DNA of 35,280 bases from Pseudomonas sp. GM78 (GTDB taxonomy: Bacteria; Pseudomonadota; Gammaproteobacteria; Pseudomonadales; Pseudomonadaceae), in the NCBI RefSeq assembly GCF_000282475.1, contig NZ_AKJF01000126.1, positions 1 to 35,280 on the forward strand, in the 5' to 3' direction. The notes below the pieces were generated by a model. It did no database searches and was not told where the DNA came from. It saw nothing but the letters and a program-made list of their open reading frames with translations. Below are positions 26,154-33,504 of the stretch, piece by piece. Positions within the stretch are counted from its first letter, which is position 1. Each line of letters begins with the position of its first letter. Position numbers and translations under genes: made by a program.

Positions 26154-26582
26154 GCAAGGCATCCTCGGCAAGGCATGGGTGATGGGGCAGAGCATATGTT
26201 TGTGCAAGCAACAGCGGTAGACACATCCTGCCTGATGCTTGCCTGATTCTGCACGAGTAGCTCCAATGCCAGCGTTTGGTCAGCGTGCAGAAAGCCAGTG
26301 CGAGACGCAGACAAACCCGTGTAGGAGCTGCCGAAGGCTGCGATCTTTTGATTTTGTTTTAAAGATCAAAAGATCGCAGCCTTCGGCAGCTCCTACACAA
26401 AACTCGTATCCCGGCACCCAGGCAGTGTTTTACACATTGTTACAGGCAGCCCCCTCACGCTCGCAGGATTGTGCAACACGCCAGCAGGAATCGACTAACG
26501 ACAGGCGCTTGCCGGCCTTTAATCTTGGATCCTGTCGCAGCCCGTCCCCTGGCTGCCACGCGACTCCCCGGGAGGGTTGAAC
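26154..26582. other. Intergenic region with a long palindrome
   Basis: This 429-nt gap separates divergent AraC (minus) and ABM (plus) genes. It contains the repeat at 26319-26398 and a pair of TTACA motifs exactly 10 bp apart at 26430 and 26440. I see no supportable gene in it. Confidence 0.5.
26319..26398. repeat. Palindromic intergenic repeat, 34-bp arms
   Basis: Exact inverted arms at 26319-26352 and 26365-26398 with a 12-nt T-rich loop. The arm reads GTAGGAGCTGCCGAAGGCTG and then CGATCTTTTGAT. A second copy of the same family runs off the right end of the window (35226 onward). Confidence 0.92.
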
Positions 26583-26936
26583 ATGTCAAAGCAGATCCCC
26601 GTCAGTCATATGGCCTTTGTCCGGGCACGCCCCGGGCGCTCTCAAGAGCTGGGTGTGCGCCTGAGCGCGCTGATCGAGCCGTCCCGCGCAGCGCCAGGCT
26701 GCCTGAGCTTTGCCTTGCAACACTCGCAGTGCGATCCGCAGTTGTGGCTGGTGTCCGGTTTCTGGGCCAGCCAGCAGGCCATGACCGCGTACTTCAGTAC
26801 GCCGGCCATGGAGGTTTTTGCCGAACTGGTGCAGGAGCTGGTGGTTGACAGCCTGGATTTTCACACCTTCAAGGAGGTGTCGGCGGCACAGGCGTTGCGT
26901 CAGTCCGGGTCGGCGGTACACAAACTGGCCGGTTGA
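26583..26936 (+). CDS. ABM-domain protein, putative quinol monooxygenase
   Basis: A 117-aa protein of the antibiotic-biosynthesis-monooxygenase (ABM, YgiN-like) fold. HMAFVRARPGRSQELGVRLSALIEPSRAAPGCLSF is the first beta-alpha unit, LWLVSGFWASQQAMTAYFSTPAMEVF the second. ABM proteins are usually dimeric, cofactor-free quinol or polyketide oxygenases, but many have no known substrate. The ATG at 26583 has a strong GGGAGGG site 6 nt away; a TTG at 26577 is too close to it. The next gene follows after 41 nt and may be cotranscribed. Confidence 0.82.
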   Translation: MSKQIPVSHMAFVRARPGRSQELGVRLSALIEPSRAAPGCLSFALQHSQCDPQLWLVSGFWASQQAMTAYFSTPAMEVFAELVQELVVDSLDFHTFKEVSAAQALRQSGSAVHKLAG

Positions 26937-26977
26937 GGGTTTAATGGCAGCATTCTCAACCAGCCAGGATGCGCGAC

Positions 26978-27208
26978 ATGGCACGCAAAGCCTTTGAACA
27001 CTTCGAAGCCGTTTCAGCCGTAGTACCGGGCGAGGGTGGTTACCATGCCGCAATCGCCGTCAAAGCGTTGGGTGGTTCCGGCGCCCCGCGTTTTCACAAA
27101 GTACTGGAAGGCCAGACCTTCAAGACCGCTCACGACGCCGATCTGGCGGCCGCCAAAGAACTGACCCGTCTCAAGGACGTCAAAGAAGACGCCGACCTGC
27201 TCTGGTAA
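26978..27208 (+). CDS. Conserved small protein, 76 aa
   Basis: An unrecognised 76-aa soluble protein, MARKAFEHFEAVSAVVPGEGGYHAAIAVKALGGSG and then PRFHKVLEGQTFKTAHDADLAAAKELTRLKDV. The pattern suggests a compact beta-beta-alpha fold, with a helix formed by the DADLAAAKEL segment. The ATG at 26978 has AGGA 8 nt upstream; an ATG at 26969 overlaps that site. It is 41 nt downstream of the ABM gene. Its stop codon directly abuts the stop codon of the convergent flavin reductase gene. Function unknown. Confidence 0.72.
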   Translation: MARKAFEHFEAVSAVVPGEGGYHAAIAVKALGGSGAPRFHKVLEGQTFKTAHDADLAAAKELTRLKDVKEDADLLW

Positions 27209-27838
27209 TTACTTCACCGTCCCCGGGCGATACATCTTGAACAACGCCTCAGGCCCCAGCTGGAAATAATCCGCTGGCCCGCCGCCGCGCAGGATCGGTT
27301 CTGCCGCGGCGGTGTCGTACACTCCATCCTTCAACAGCCACTTGGCGATATGCACGGCGACCACTTCGCCGAGAATCAGCCAGCTCGGCACCACATGTCC
27401 GTCCGCCCGCTGCAGCTGAATGATCTGGGTGACCTTGCATTCGAAGGACACCGGGCTTTCGGCGACCCGTGGCACCGCGATGACTTTCGAGGCGACGGTT
27501 GTCAGTCCGGCCAATTCGAACTCATTGACCTGCGGACCGACAGCGGCGCAGCTCTGGTTCATCTGCTCGGCCAATGGCCGGGTGGCCAGGTTCCAGGCGA
27601 ATTCGCCGGTCTGTTCGATGTTGTTCAGGCTGTCTTTGCGCCCGACGCTGGAAAAACCAATGATCGGCGGAATGTAGTTGAAGGCGTTGAAAAAGCTGTA
27701 GGGCGCCAGGTTCAAGTGGCCTTCGGCATCCTGTGAAGAAATCCAGCCAATGGGACGCGGACCGACGATCGCGTTGAACGGATCGTGGGGCAGGCCGTGG
27801 CCGTTGGCGGGTTCGTAGTAGTGGATGTCGTCGGGCAT
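27209..27838 (-). CDS. Flavin reductase family protein (FMN-binding split barrel)
   Basis: A 209-aa protein of the DIM6/NTAB flavin-reductase-like family. The key segment is IVGPRPIGWISSQDAEGHLNLAPYSFFNAFNYIPPIIGFSS (residues about 25-65), the FMN-binding core, followed by KDSLNNIEQTGEFAWNLAT. These proteins bind FMN and are either reductase partners of monooxygenases or stand-alone. I used the ATG at 27838 (MPDDIHYYEP, GGAAG site); the longer frame adds 13 unrelated residues. It converges on the 76-aa gene with no bases between the two stop codons. Confidence 0.86.
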   Translation of the reverse strand: MPDDIHYYEPANGHGLPHDPFNAIVGPRPIGWISSQDAEGHLNLAPYSFFNAFNYIPPIIGFSSVGRKDSLNNIEQTGEFAWNLATRPLAEQMNQSCAAVGPQVNEFELAGLTTVASKVIAVPRVAESPVSFECKVTQIIQLQRADGHVVPSWLILGEVVAVHIAKWLLKDGVYDTAAAEPILRGGGPADYFQLGPEALFKMYRPGTVK

Positions 27839-27923
27839 GGCCAGTCTTCCTGAAGGCTTGAATCGGAGGAGCGCCATAGTGCAAGGGCAGGCCGCTGATT
27901 TCCAGTCGGATGAACTACCTGTA

Positions 27924-28005
27924 GGAGCGAGCCTGCTCGCGATTGCAATCTGTCAGTCAGCATCAATGGTGAATGTCAATCCGCTATCGCGAGCAGGCTC
28001 GCTCC
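27924..28005. repeat. REP doublet (GAGCGAGCCTGCTCGCGAT type)
   Basis: Perfect 20-nt arms at 27924-27943 and 27986-28005. It belongs to the same subtype as the element at 16491-16578 and lies upstream of the flavin reductase gene. Confidence 0.92.
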
Positions 28006-28053
28006 CACAGGTTCTGTGGTTAAACCCGACATTTGTGTGCCCCAGAAATGACT

Positions 28054-28077
28054 AAGCCCGGCCGAAAGCCGGGCTTT
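28054..28077. terminator. Hairpin after the DGYDRTG repeat gene
   Basis: Stem AAGCCCGGC/GCCGGGCTT with loop CGAAA. It lies 18 nt beyond the stop of the minus-strand repeat-protein gene. The T-run on either strand is short, so termination is probable but not certain. Confidence 0.65.
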
Positions 28078-28094
28078 GGTGCCGCTGTTGCGGG

Positions 28095-28310
28095 TTAGCT
28101 GACGGAAGCACCGCCAGTACGATCGTAGCCATCTTCTGCGACGGTGGCGCCACCGGTGCGGTCATAACCATCTGCGGCGACGGTGGCGGAACCGGTACGG
28201 TCATAACCGTCTGCTGCAACAGCGGAGCCGGTACGGTCGTAACCGTCGGCGGCGAAGGTGTTGGCGGCCAGTACGGACAGGGCGATGGCGAGGAACAGTT
28301 TGGTTTTCAT
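28095..28310 (-). CDS. Small secreted protein of four DGYDRTG repeats
   Basis: A 71-aa protein with a clean signal peptide (MKTKLFLAIALSVLAANTFA, residues 1-20). The mature part is almost wholly four tandem repeats with the invariant core DGYDRTG at 22-28, 34-40, 47-53 and 60-66, spaced 12, 13 and 13 residues and joined by Ser/Gly-Ala-Val linkers. Codons for the core differ between repeats although the residues do not. I chose the ATG at 28310, 8 nt from GGAG; an ATG two codons upstream is only 2 nt from it. It stands alone, with an AT-rich upstream region of about 190 nt. Similar short repeat proteins occur in pseudomonads with no function known to me. A role in binding, adhesion or metal capture is speculative. 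Confidence 0.78.
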   Translation of the reverse strand: MKTKLFLAIALSVLAANTFAADGYDRTGSAVAADGYDRTGSATVAADGYDRTGGATVAEDGYDRTGGASVS

Positions 28311-28546
28311 CTTCATTTCTCCAGGTTCTTTGGCATTTGTCTCTTGGGCATGGGTTTCATGCTACGCCAATTAAACTGATTAAAAAGCGCAAAATAATGC
28401 TAAAAACAATCCATTAAGTAGATATTAACGCTGTCACATGTTTTCGCTTTCAAGGTTTGAACAAGCGCGTCATAGCTAGTCGATTGGGCAGGTTCAGAAT
28501 GGGGGGCGAGCATTAACGCGTGATTAATCCCGTCCAACGCAAACAA

Positions 28547-28579
28547 AAAAGGGGCAGATCCCGACGATCTGCCCCTTTT
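28547..28579 (-). terminator. Terminator of the MHS permease gene
   Basis: A perfect 14-bp stem (AAAAGGGGCAGATC and its complement) with loop CCGAC. It lies 18 nt after the permease stop; on the minus strand it ends in a T-run. Strong intrinsic terminator. Confidence 0.93.
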
Positions 28580-28597
28580 GCTGTAACGCGCCTGGAC

Positions 28598-29917
28598 TTA
28601 GTCCGTGACGATCCGCGAATGCTTGCGGGTGTCCTTCATGGTGACATACACCAGCAACGACACGGCGATGCACGCGGTGACATACCAGTAGTAACCGGTT
28701 TCCATACCGATGCTCTTGAACCACAGCGCGATGTATTCAGCGGTGCCGCCGAAGATCGACACGGTCAGGGCATACGGCAGGCCCACGCCCAGGGCGCGGA
28801 TTTCGGTCGGGAACAGTTCGGCTTTGACTACCGCGTTGATCGAGGTGTAGCCGCTGACGATGATCAGTGCCGCCATGATCAGGAAGAACGCGCCCCACCA
28901 GGTCGTGATGGTGTGCAGGGTGGTGAGGATCGGTACGGTGAAAATCGTGCCCAGCACGCCAAAGGCGATCAGGATCGGGCGTCGACCGATCTTGTCCGAC
29001 AGGCCACCGATGATCGGTTGCAGGCACATGAACAGGAACAGGGTGGCGGCAGAGATGGTGGTGGAGTCGGAAATGCTCATGCCGACGGTGTTCACCAGGT
29101 ATTTCTGCATGTAGGTGGTGTAGGTGTAGAACGCCAGGGTACCGCCCATGGTCAGGCCGACCACGGTCATCAGTTCCTTCGGATGGCGCATCAAGGTGCG
29201 CATCGCGCTTTCCTTGGCCTTTTCCTTCTTGGTGAACGACTCGGTTTCTTCCATGCCACGACGCAGGTATAGCGCGACCACGGCACACAGCGCGCCGATG
29301 GCGAACGGGATGCGCCAGCCCCAGGCGTACAGCTCTTCGGTGGTCAGTACGTTTTGCAGGATGATCAGTACGGCCAGGGCGATGAGTTGGCCGGAGATCA
29401 GGGTCACGTACTGGAAGCTGGAGTAGAAACCGCGACGTTCCTTGGTCGCCATCTCGCTGAGGTAAGTGGCGGAGGTGCCGTATTCGCCACCGACCGACAG
29501 GCCTTGCAGCAAGCGGGCGAACACCAGCAGGATCGGCGCACCGATACCGATGATTTCATAGCCCGGGCTCAGGGCGATCAGCAGCGAGCCGAAGCACATC
29601 AGGTAGACAGAGGCCATCAAGGCCTTCTTGCGTCCGACTTTGTCGGCGTACAGGCCCATCAGCCACCCGCCGATAGGGCGCATCAGGAAGCCCACGGCGA
29701 AGATCGCAGCGGTGTTCAGCAGTTGTGCGGTGGTGTCGCCTTTGGGGAAGAAGGTCTTGGCGAAATAGAGAGAGAAAGCGGCGTAGACATACCAGTCATA
29801 CCACTCGACCATGTTGCCGACAGAACCGCTGAAGATCGATTTGATGCGGCTGGAGGTGGTTCGTTCTTTTGTCGGCGCGGCAACCGACCCACGGGGCAGG
29901 GTATTGGAGTTATCCAT
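28598..29917 (-). CDS. MHS-family MFS permease, alpha-ketoglutarate/dicarboxylate type (KgtP-like)
   Basis: A 439-aa inner-membrane symporter with 12 predicted segments. Family features are SGSVGNMVEWYDWYVYAAFS (30-49) in TM1, the loop 2-3 motif GGWLMGLYADKVGRKKAL (83-100), LQGLSVGGEYGTSATYLSE, and the second half-repeat motif GGLSDKIGRRPI. The metabolite:H+ symporter (MHS) branch includes KgtP, which imports 2-oxoglutarate. The ATG at 29917 has AGGATCC nearby. Upstream lie a sigma-54 promoter (29981-29997) and paired repeats, followed by a sigma-54 response regulator and kinase. In P. aeruginosa the related MifSR system controls 2-oxoglutarate uptake through such a permease, so I infer 2-oxoglutarate or a C4-dicarboxylate as substrate. 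Confidence 0.9.
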   Translation of the reverse strand: MDNSNTLPRGSVAAPTKERTTSSRIKSIFSGSVGNMVEWYDWYVYAAFSLYFAKTFFPKGDTTAQLLNTAAIFAVGFLMRPIGGWLMGLYADKVGRKKALMASVYLMCFGSLLIALSPGYEIIGIGAPILLVFARLLQGLSVGGEYGTSATYLSEMATKERRGFYSSFQYVTLISGQLIALAVLIILQNVLTTEELYAWGWRIPFAIGALCAVVALYLRRGMEETESFTKKEKAKESAMRTLMRHPKELMTVVGLTMGGTLAFYTYTTYMQKYLVNTVGMSISDSTTISAATLFLFMCLQPIIGGLSDKIGRRPILIAFGVLGTIFTVPILTTLHTITTWWGAFFLIMAALIIVSGYTSINAVVKAELFPTEIRALGVGLPYALTVSIFGGTAEYIALWFKSIGMETGYYWYVTACIAVSLLVYVTMKDTRKHSRIVTD

Positions 29918-29980
29918 TGAAGGATCCTTCGTCTAATTATTTTTTGTGGAGCGCGAATAAACGCAGCCTGCGGGGGCTAT

Positions 29981-29997
29981 AGCAGGAGCTGTGCCAA
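29981..29997 (-). promoter_or_regulatory. Sigma-54 (RpoN) promoter of the permease gene
   Basis: On the minus strand, TTGGCACAGCTCCTGCT has the invariant GG and GC separated by exactly ten bases (GG at 29995-29994, GC at 29983-29982), against the consensus TTGGCACGNNNNTTGCT. The expected start lies near 29970, giving a leader of about 53 nt before the ATG at 29917. Confidence 0.88.
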
Positions 29998-30038
29998 GAG
30001 GGAGAGGGCCGGTTTAGAGGGGGTGGAGCGATTTTATA

Positions 30039-30086
30039 GGCGGAAATCCGCTCACAATTGGATGAGTGCGGGCGGAAAATTGCTCA
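30039..30086. promoter_or_regulatory. Candidate tandem activator sites for the permease promoter
   Basis: Two 16-nt direct repeats, GGCGGAAATCCGCTCA (30039-30054) and GGCGGAAAATTGCTCA (30071-30086), agree at 13 of 16 positions and are 32 nt apart, three helical turns. The first contains the dyad GCGGA-AA-TCCGC. They lie about 70-115 nt upstream of the predicted start, the usual place for sigma-54 activator binding. Confidence 0.62.
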
Positions 30087-30114
30087 TGGGCTCAATGGTG
30101 ATGTTGCTTCGGCT

Positions 30115-30216
30115 GGCCCCTTCGCGGGCAAGCCCGCTCCCACAGGGACCGAGTTGAGCAAAGATTTTGTGTACGAAGCTGACCACTGTGGGAGCGGGCT
30201 TGCCCGCGAAGGGGCC
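30115..30216. repeat. REP doublet with 31-bp perfect arms
   Basis: Arms 30115-30145 and 30186-30216 of the GGGAGCGGGCTTGCCCGCGA type enclose 40 nt. It separates the permease regulatory region from the response-regulator stop codon, 10 nt away. Confidence 0.92.
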
Positions 30217-30226
30217 CGCACAGACG

Positions 30227-31552
30227 CTACAAAAACATCTCTCGGTTCAACCCATGCCGCTGCATCTTTTCATTGAACGTGCGGCGCGGCAGTTGCAGTT
30301 CTTCGAGCACCGCTTTCACATCACCCTTGTGTCGGGTCAACGCAGCGCGCAGGCACTGCGCCTCAAAGGCTTCCTGCTGCGCTGCCAGTGACTGACCCGG
30401 CTCGATGCCCGCCGGTACAGGCTCGCCAAGGCCCAACACCTGGCGCTCGGCCACGTTGGCCAGTTCGCGCACATTGCCGGGCCAGTCGTGGCTCAACAGA
30501 TGGCTCAACTGCGGCCCGCTCAACGGTGCAAAGGTGCGCCCCAGGCGCTCGGCGGCACTCTGGGCGAAGGCCTCGTACAACAACGGAATGTCTTCGCGAC
30601 GGTCGCGCAACGGTGGCAGGCGCAATTCGGCGACGTTCAAACGGTAAGCCAGGTCTTCGCGAAAACGTCCGGCCCGTGCCTCGTCGAGCAGGTCCGGCTT
30701 GGTCGCGGCGATGATGCGCAGATCTACACGAATACTCTGGTTCGAGCCCAGGCGCTCAAGCTTCTGCTCCTGCAACACCCGCAGCAATTTCACCTGCTGC
30801 GCCAGGGGCATGCTTTCGATTTCATCGAGAAACAGCGTGCCGCCATCGGCATATTCGAGCTTGCCGATGCGCTTGCCCTGGGCGCCGGTGAACGCGCCGC
30901 TTTCGTGGCCGAACAGCTCGGCCTCGAACAGCTGTTCGGGGATGGCCGCGCAGTTCAAGGCGACGAAGGGTTTATCGGCGCGTGGGCCGAAGTCGTGCAG
31001 GCAGCGGGCAACCAATTCCTTGCCGCTACCCGTTTCACCGCGGATCAAAACGTTGACCGGCAACGCCGCCAGGTCCAGAACCTGTCGACGTAGCGTTTGC
31101 AAGCCCCGGGATACCCCCAGCAGCCTCGCGTCGAGTTTGGCGCGGTTGTCGGCCTGCTCGTGCAAGGCGCGGTTTTCCAGCACCAACCGGCGCTTGTCCA
31201 GCGCGCGGCGAAGGCTGCCAAGCAGGGTCTGCGGGCTGAAGGGTTTTTCAAGGAAGTCGTAGGCGCCATCGCGCATCGCATCGACGGCCATCGGCACGTC
31301 GCCATGGCCGGTCAGCAGGATCACCGGCAAGTCGGCATCGCGGCGCTGGACTTCGGCCAGCAGTTCCAGCCCGGACATGCCGGGCATGCGCACGTCGCTG
31401 AGGATCACGCCGGGGTAATGCGCGGGCAGTTGCGCCAGGCATTCATCGGCGCGGCTGAACAGTTGCACCTGGAAACCCGACAGGCTCAGCCATTGTTCGA
31501 CGGCGCTGCGGATGCTGCTTTCGTCGTCGACCACCATCACTGAATTGAGCAT
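30227..31552 (-). CDS. Sigma-54-dependent response regulator (DctD/MifR type)
   Basis: A 441-aa NtrC-family activator. The receiver domain (1-120) has phospho-acceptor Asp53 (LSDVRMPGMSG), acidic Asp9/Asp10 and Lys103. The AAA+ domain (about 145-375) has Walker A GETGSGKE (172-179), the sigma-54 contact loop GAFTGA (219-224), and Walker B TLFLDE (239-244). A Fis-type HTH ends the protein (GDVKAVLEELQLPRRTFNEKMQRHG). It starts at the ATG at 31552, inside the kinase gene, so the two are coupled by a 16-nt overlap. Its likely target is the adjacent permease promoter, which carries the matching sigma-54 site. Assignment to MifR rather than DctD rests on that neighbour. Confidence 0.9.
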   Translation of the reverse strand: MLNSVMVVDDESSIRSAVEQWLSLSGFQVQLFSRADECLAQLPAHYPGVILSDVRMPGMSGLELLAEVQRRDADLPVILLTGHGDVPMAVDAMRDGAYDFLEKPFSPQTLLGSLRRALDKRRLVLENRALHEQADNRAKLDARLLGVSRGLQTLRRQVLDLAALPVNVLIRGETGSGKELVARCLHDFGPRADKPFVALNCAAIPEQLFEAELFGHESGAFTGAQGKRIGKLEYADGGTLFLDEIESMPLAQQVKLLRVLQEQKLERLGSNQSIRVDLRIIAATKPDLLDEARAGRFREDLAYRLNVAELRLPPLRDRREDIPLLYEAFAQSAAERLGRTFAPLSGPQLSHLLSHDWPGNVRELANVAERQVLGLGEPVPAGIEPGQSLAAQQEAFEAQCLRAALTRHKGDVKAVLEELQLPRRTFNEKMQRHGLNREMFL

Positions 31553-33312
31553 GTGCCAGGGGCCTCCGTATCGATAGGCAAGGTGAGTGTGAACACCGCG
31601 CCGTTGTCGTGATTGTCGGCGCTCAGGCGTCCGCCCGATTCGTGAACGATGGCAAAGGATACGGCCAGACCGATGCCCAGGCCATCGCCCACCGGTTTGG
31701 TGGTGAAAAAGGGATCGAAGACCTTCGACAGGTTTTCTTCGGCGATGCCACCACCGTTGTCGATGACGCTCAATCGCCACAGCTGTTCGTCGGCTTCGAG
31801 GCGGATTTCCAGGCGTTTGCAGGGTTTATCCTGCATCGCATCCAGGGCGTTGCGCAGCAGATTGATCAGCACCTGTTCCAGACGAATCGCATCGCCGCGT
31901 ACCCACGCCGGGCGCGTCAGGTGCAACACGGTGCTGACCTGTTCGTCGCGCAGGCGAGTGTCGAGCAGCTCAAGGGATTGGTCCACCACCGCCGCCAGGT
32001 CCAGGCGTTCACGCAGGCCGCTGGGGCTTTTGCGGGCGAAGGTTTTCAGGTGGCCGGTGAGGGCGGCCATGCGCGTCAGCATGTCATCCACCGGTTTGAG
32101 TGCCTTGTAGGCGTCGTCGACCCGGCCGTGTTCGAGCAGCAGGCGCAAGGTTGCCAGCTGCATGCGCTGGGCGGTCAGCGGTTGATTGATTTCATGGGCC
32201 AGCGCCGCCGACATCTGGCCCAGGGCCGCGAGTTTGGCCGATTGCACCAGGCCGTCCTGGGCGGTGCGCAGGTCGCGGGTGCGTTCTTCCACCAGCTGTT
32301 CGAGTTCTTCGCGACTGCGCTGGCGCATTTTCGCCAGGCGCCAGCGCTGGTTGAGGAACAGCAGCAGGAACACCAGCGTCAGCCATAGGCCGGCCGCGGC
32401 GAGGGCGGCGTTGCGACTGTCTTCGAACGCCACTTGTGGACGACGCAGCAGGTGCAGCGTCCAGCCCTCGGCGGTCAGCGGCAGGGACTCCCACAGGTAA
32501 TCCGTTTTGCCGTCCGGCCCGTCGACCCGCGCCAGTTCACTGTTGTCGTCGAAGCGGCGCAGCGATTGATAGTCGAGCAGCGTCAGCGGCTGCTTGTCGT
32601 ATTGGCGGGTGGCCTTGAGCTCGGCCTGATCGCTGTCGCTCAGCGGTTTCAATTGGCGATAGCGCCAGCCCGGCTGATTGGCGATGAAGATGATGCCACG
32701 GGCATCGCTGACCAGCAGCGTGTCGCTGCCCTGGCGCCATTCGCGTTCCAGCTCGGGAAACTCGAGCTTTACCACCATGGCGCCGAGAAACTGCCCGTCG
32801 TCGTTGGTCACAGCGCTGGACAGGAAGTAACCCGGTATCCCGCTGGTCACCCCCACGGCATAAAAACGCCCGGTGCCCTGGGTGCGGGTCTGGTTGAAGT
32901 AGGGGCGAAAACCATAGTTATGGCCGACGTAACTGCTGGGCAAACGCCAGTTGCTCGCCGCCACGGCCAGGCCAGTACGATCGAGCAGTTCCAGGGTCGA
33001 GGACTCGGCGGCGCCGTTGATCTTTTCCAGCTTGCGGTTAAGCACCTCCTGTTGTTCGGGGCTAACCGGGCCCTTGAGTGCATCACGCAATTGAGGGTCC
33101 AGAGCCAGCACCGAGGGCAGGGCGCGGTAGCGTTCGATCAGGGTATGCAGCGACGTGGCGTACAGCGCCAATTGCTGATTGGCACGGGCCGCGTCTTCAA
33201 CCAGGGATTGGCGTACGGTGTGGCGCATGGCCAGGGTGGCAGCAATGGCGGCACCGGCGATGATCAGCACGGTGTACAGCGCCAGGCGCAGGGATCGGGA
33301 AGTCGGCAGCAT
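31537..33312 (-). CDS. Sensor histidine kinase (DctB/MifS type)
   Basis: A 591-aa membrane kinase: TM1 ([19 protein letters not shown], about 10-28), a large periplasmic double-Cache-like sensor region (about 32-300, with [33 protein letters not shown], as in DctB), and TM2 ([20 protein letters not shown], about 302-321). A coiled linker follows, then the H-box LAHEINQPL with His373, N-box [10 protein letters not shown], and G-boxes DNGGGI and [10 protein letters not shown]. DctB-type kinases sense C4-dicarboxylates, MifS-type 2-oxoglutarate. I used the ATG at 33312 ([15 protein letters not shown]); the ribosome site is poor and longer frames exist upstream. It overlaps the regulator by 16 nt. 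Confidence 0.88.
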   Translation of the reverse strand: MLPTSRSLRLALYTVLIIAGAAIAATLAMRHTVRQSLVEDAARANQQLALYATSLHTLIERYRALPSVLALDPQLRDALKGPVSPEQQEVLNRKLEKINGAAESSTLELLDRTGLAVAASNWRLPSSYVGHNYGFRPYFNQTRTQGTGRFYAVGVTSGIPGYFLSSAVTNDDGQFLGAMVVKLEFPELEREWRQGSDTLLVSDARGIIFIANQPGWRYRQLKPLSDSDQAELKATRQYDKQPLTLLDYQSLRRFDDNSELARVDGPDGKTDYLWESLPLTAEGWTLHLLRRPQVAFEDSRNAALAAAGLWLTLVFLLLFLNQRWRLAKMRQRSREELEQLVEERTRDLRTAQDGLVQSAKLAALGQMSAALAHEINQPLTAQRMQLATLRLLLEHGRVDDAYKALKPVDDMLTRMAALTGHLKTFARKSPSGLRERLDLAAVVDQSLELLDTRLRDEQVSTVLHLTRPAWVRGDAIRLEQVLINLLRNALDAMQDKPCKRLEIRLEADEQLWRLSVIDNGGGIAEENLSKVFDPFFTTKPVGDGLGIGLAVSFAIVHESGGRLSADNHDNGAVFTLTLPIDTEAPGTCSIQ

Positions 33313-33445
33313 GCAGTGGACAACAGGTGAAAATGAGGGGGAGCACCATACCATGTGGACGGCAGTCATCTCTCGCCCGAACCCATGCGCTGGCGCGGGT
33401 TTTACCGTGATGGTCGATTGCAGGCGTTTCAGCTTGTTACCAGCC

Positions 33446-33485
33446 AAAAAAAACCGGCCTGTCGTTGCCGACCGGCCGGTTTTTT
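33446..33485. terminator. Bidirectional terminator after the fumarase gene
   Basis: Eight A, then CCGGCC-T-GTCG, loop TTGC, and CGAC-C-GGCCGG, then six T; one internal mismatch. It lies 19 nt past the fumarase stop on the minus strand. Confidence 0.9.
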
Positions 33486-33504
33486 CAGGAGGGTTCAGTG
33501 CAGT

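Noticed and set aside
28095-28316. Recent DNA-level tandem duplication as the source of the DGYDRTG repeats
   Set aside because: Synonymous codons differ between units, so the copies are old at the DNA level.
10748-30216. CRISPR array from the recurring GGGAGCG...CGCTCCC sequences
   Set aside because: Copies are far apart, palindromic, lack regular spacers and match REP elements.
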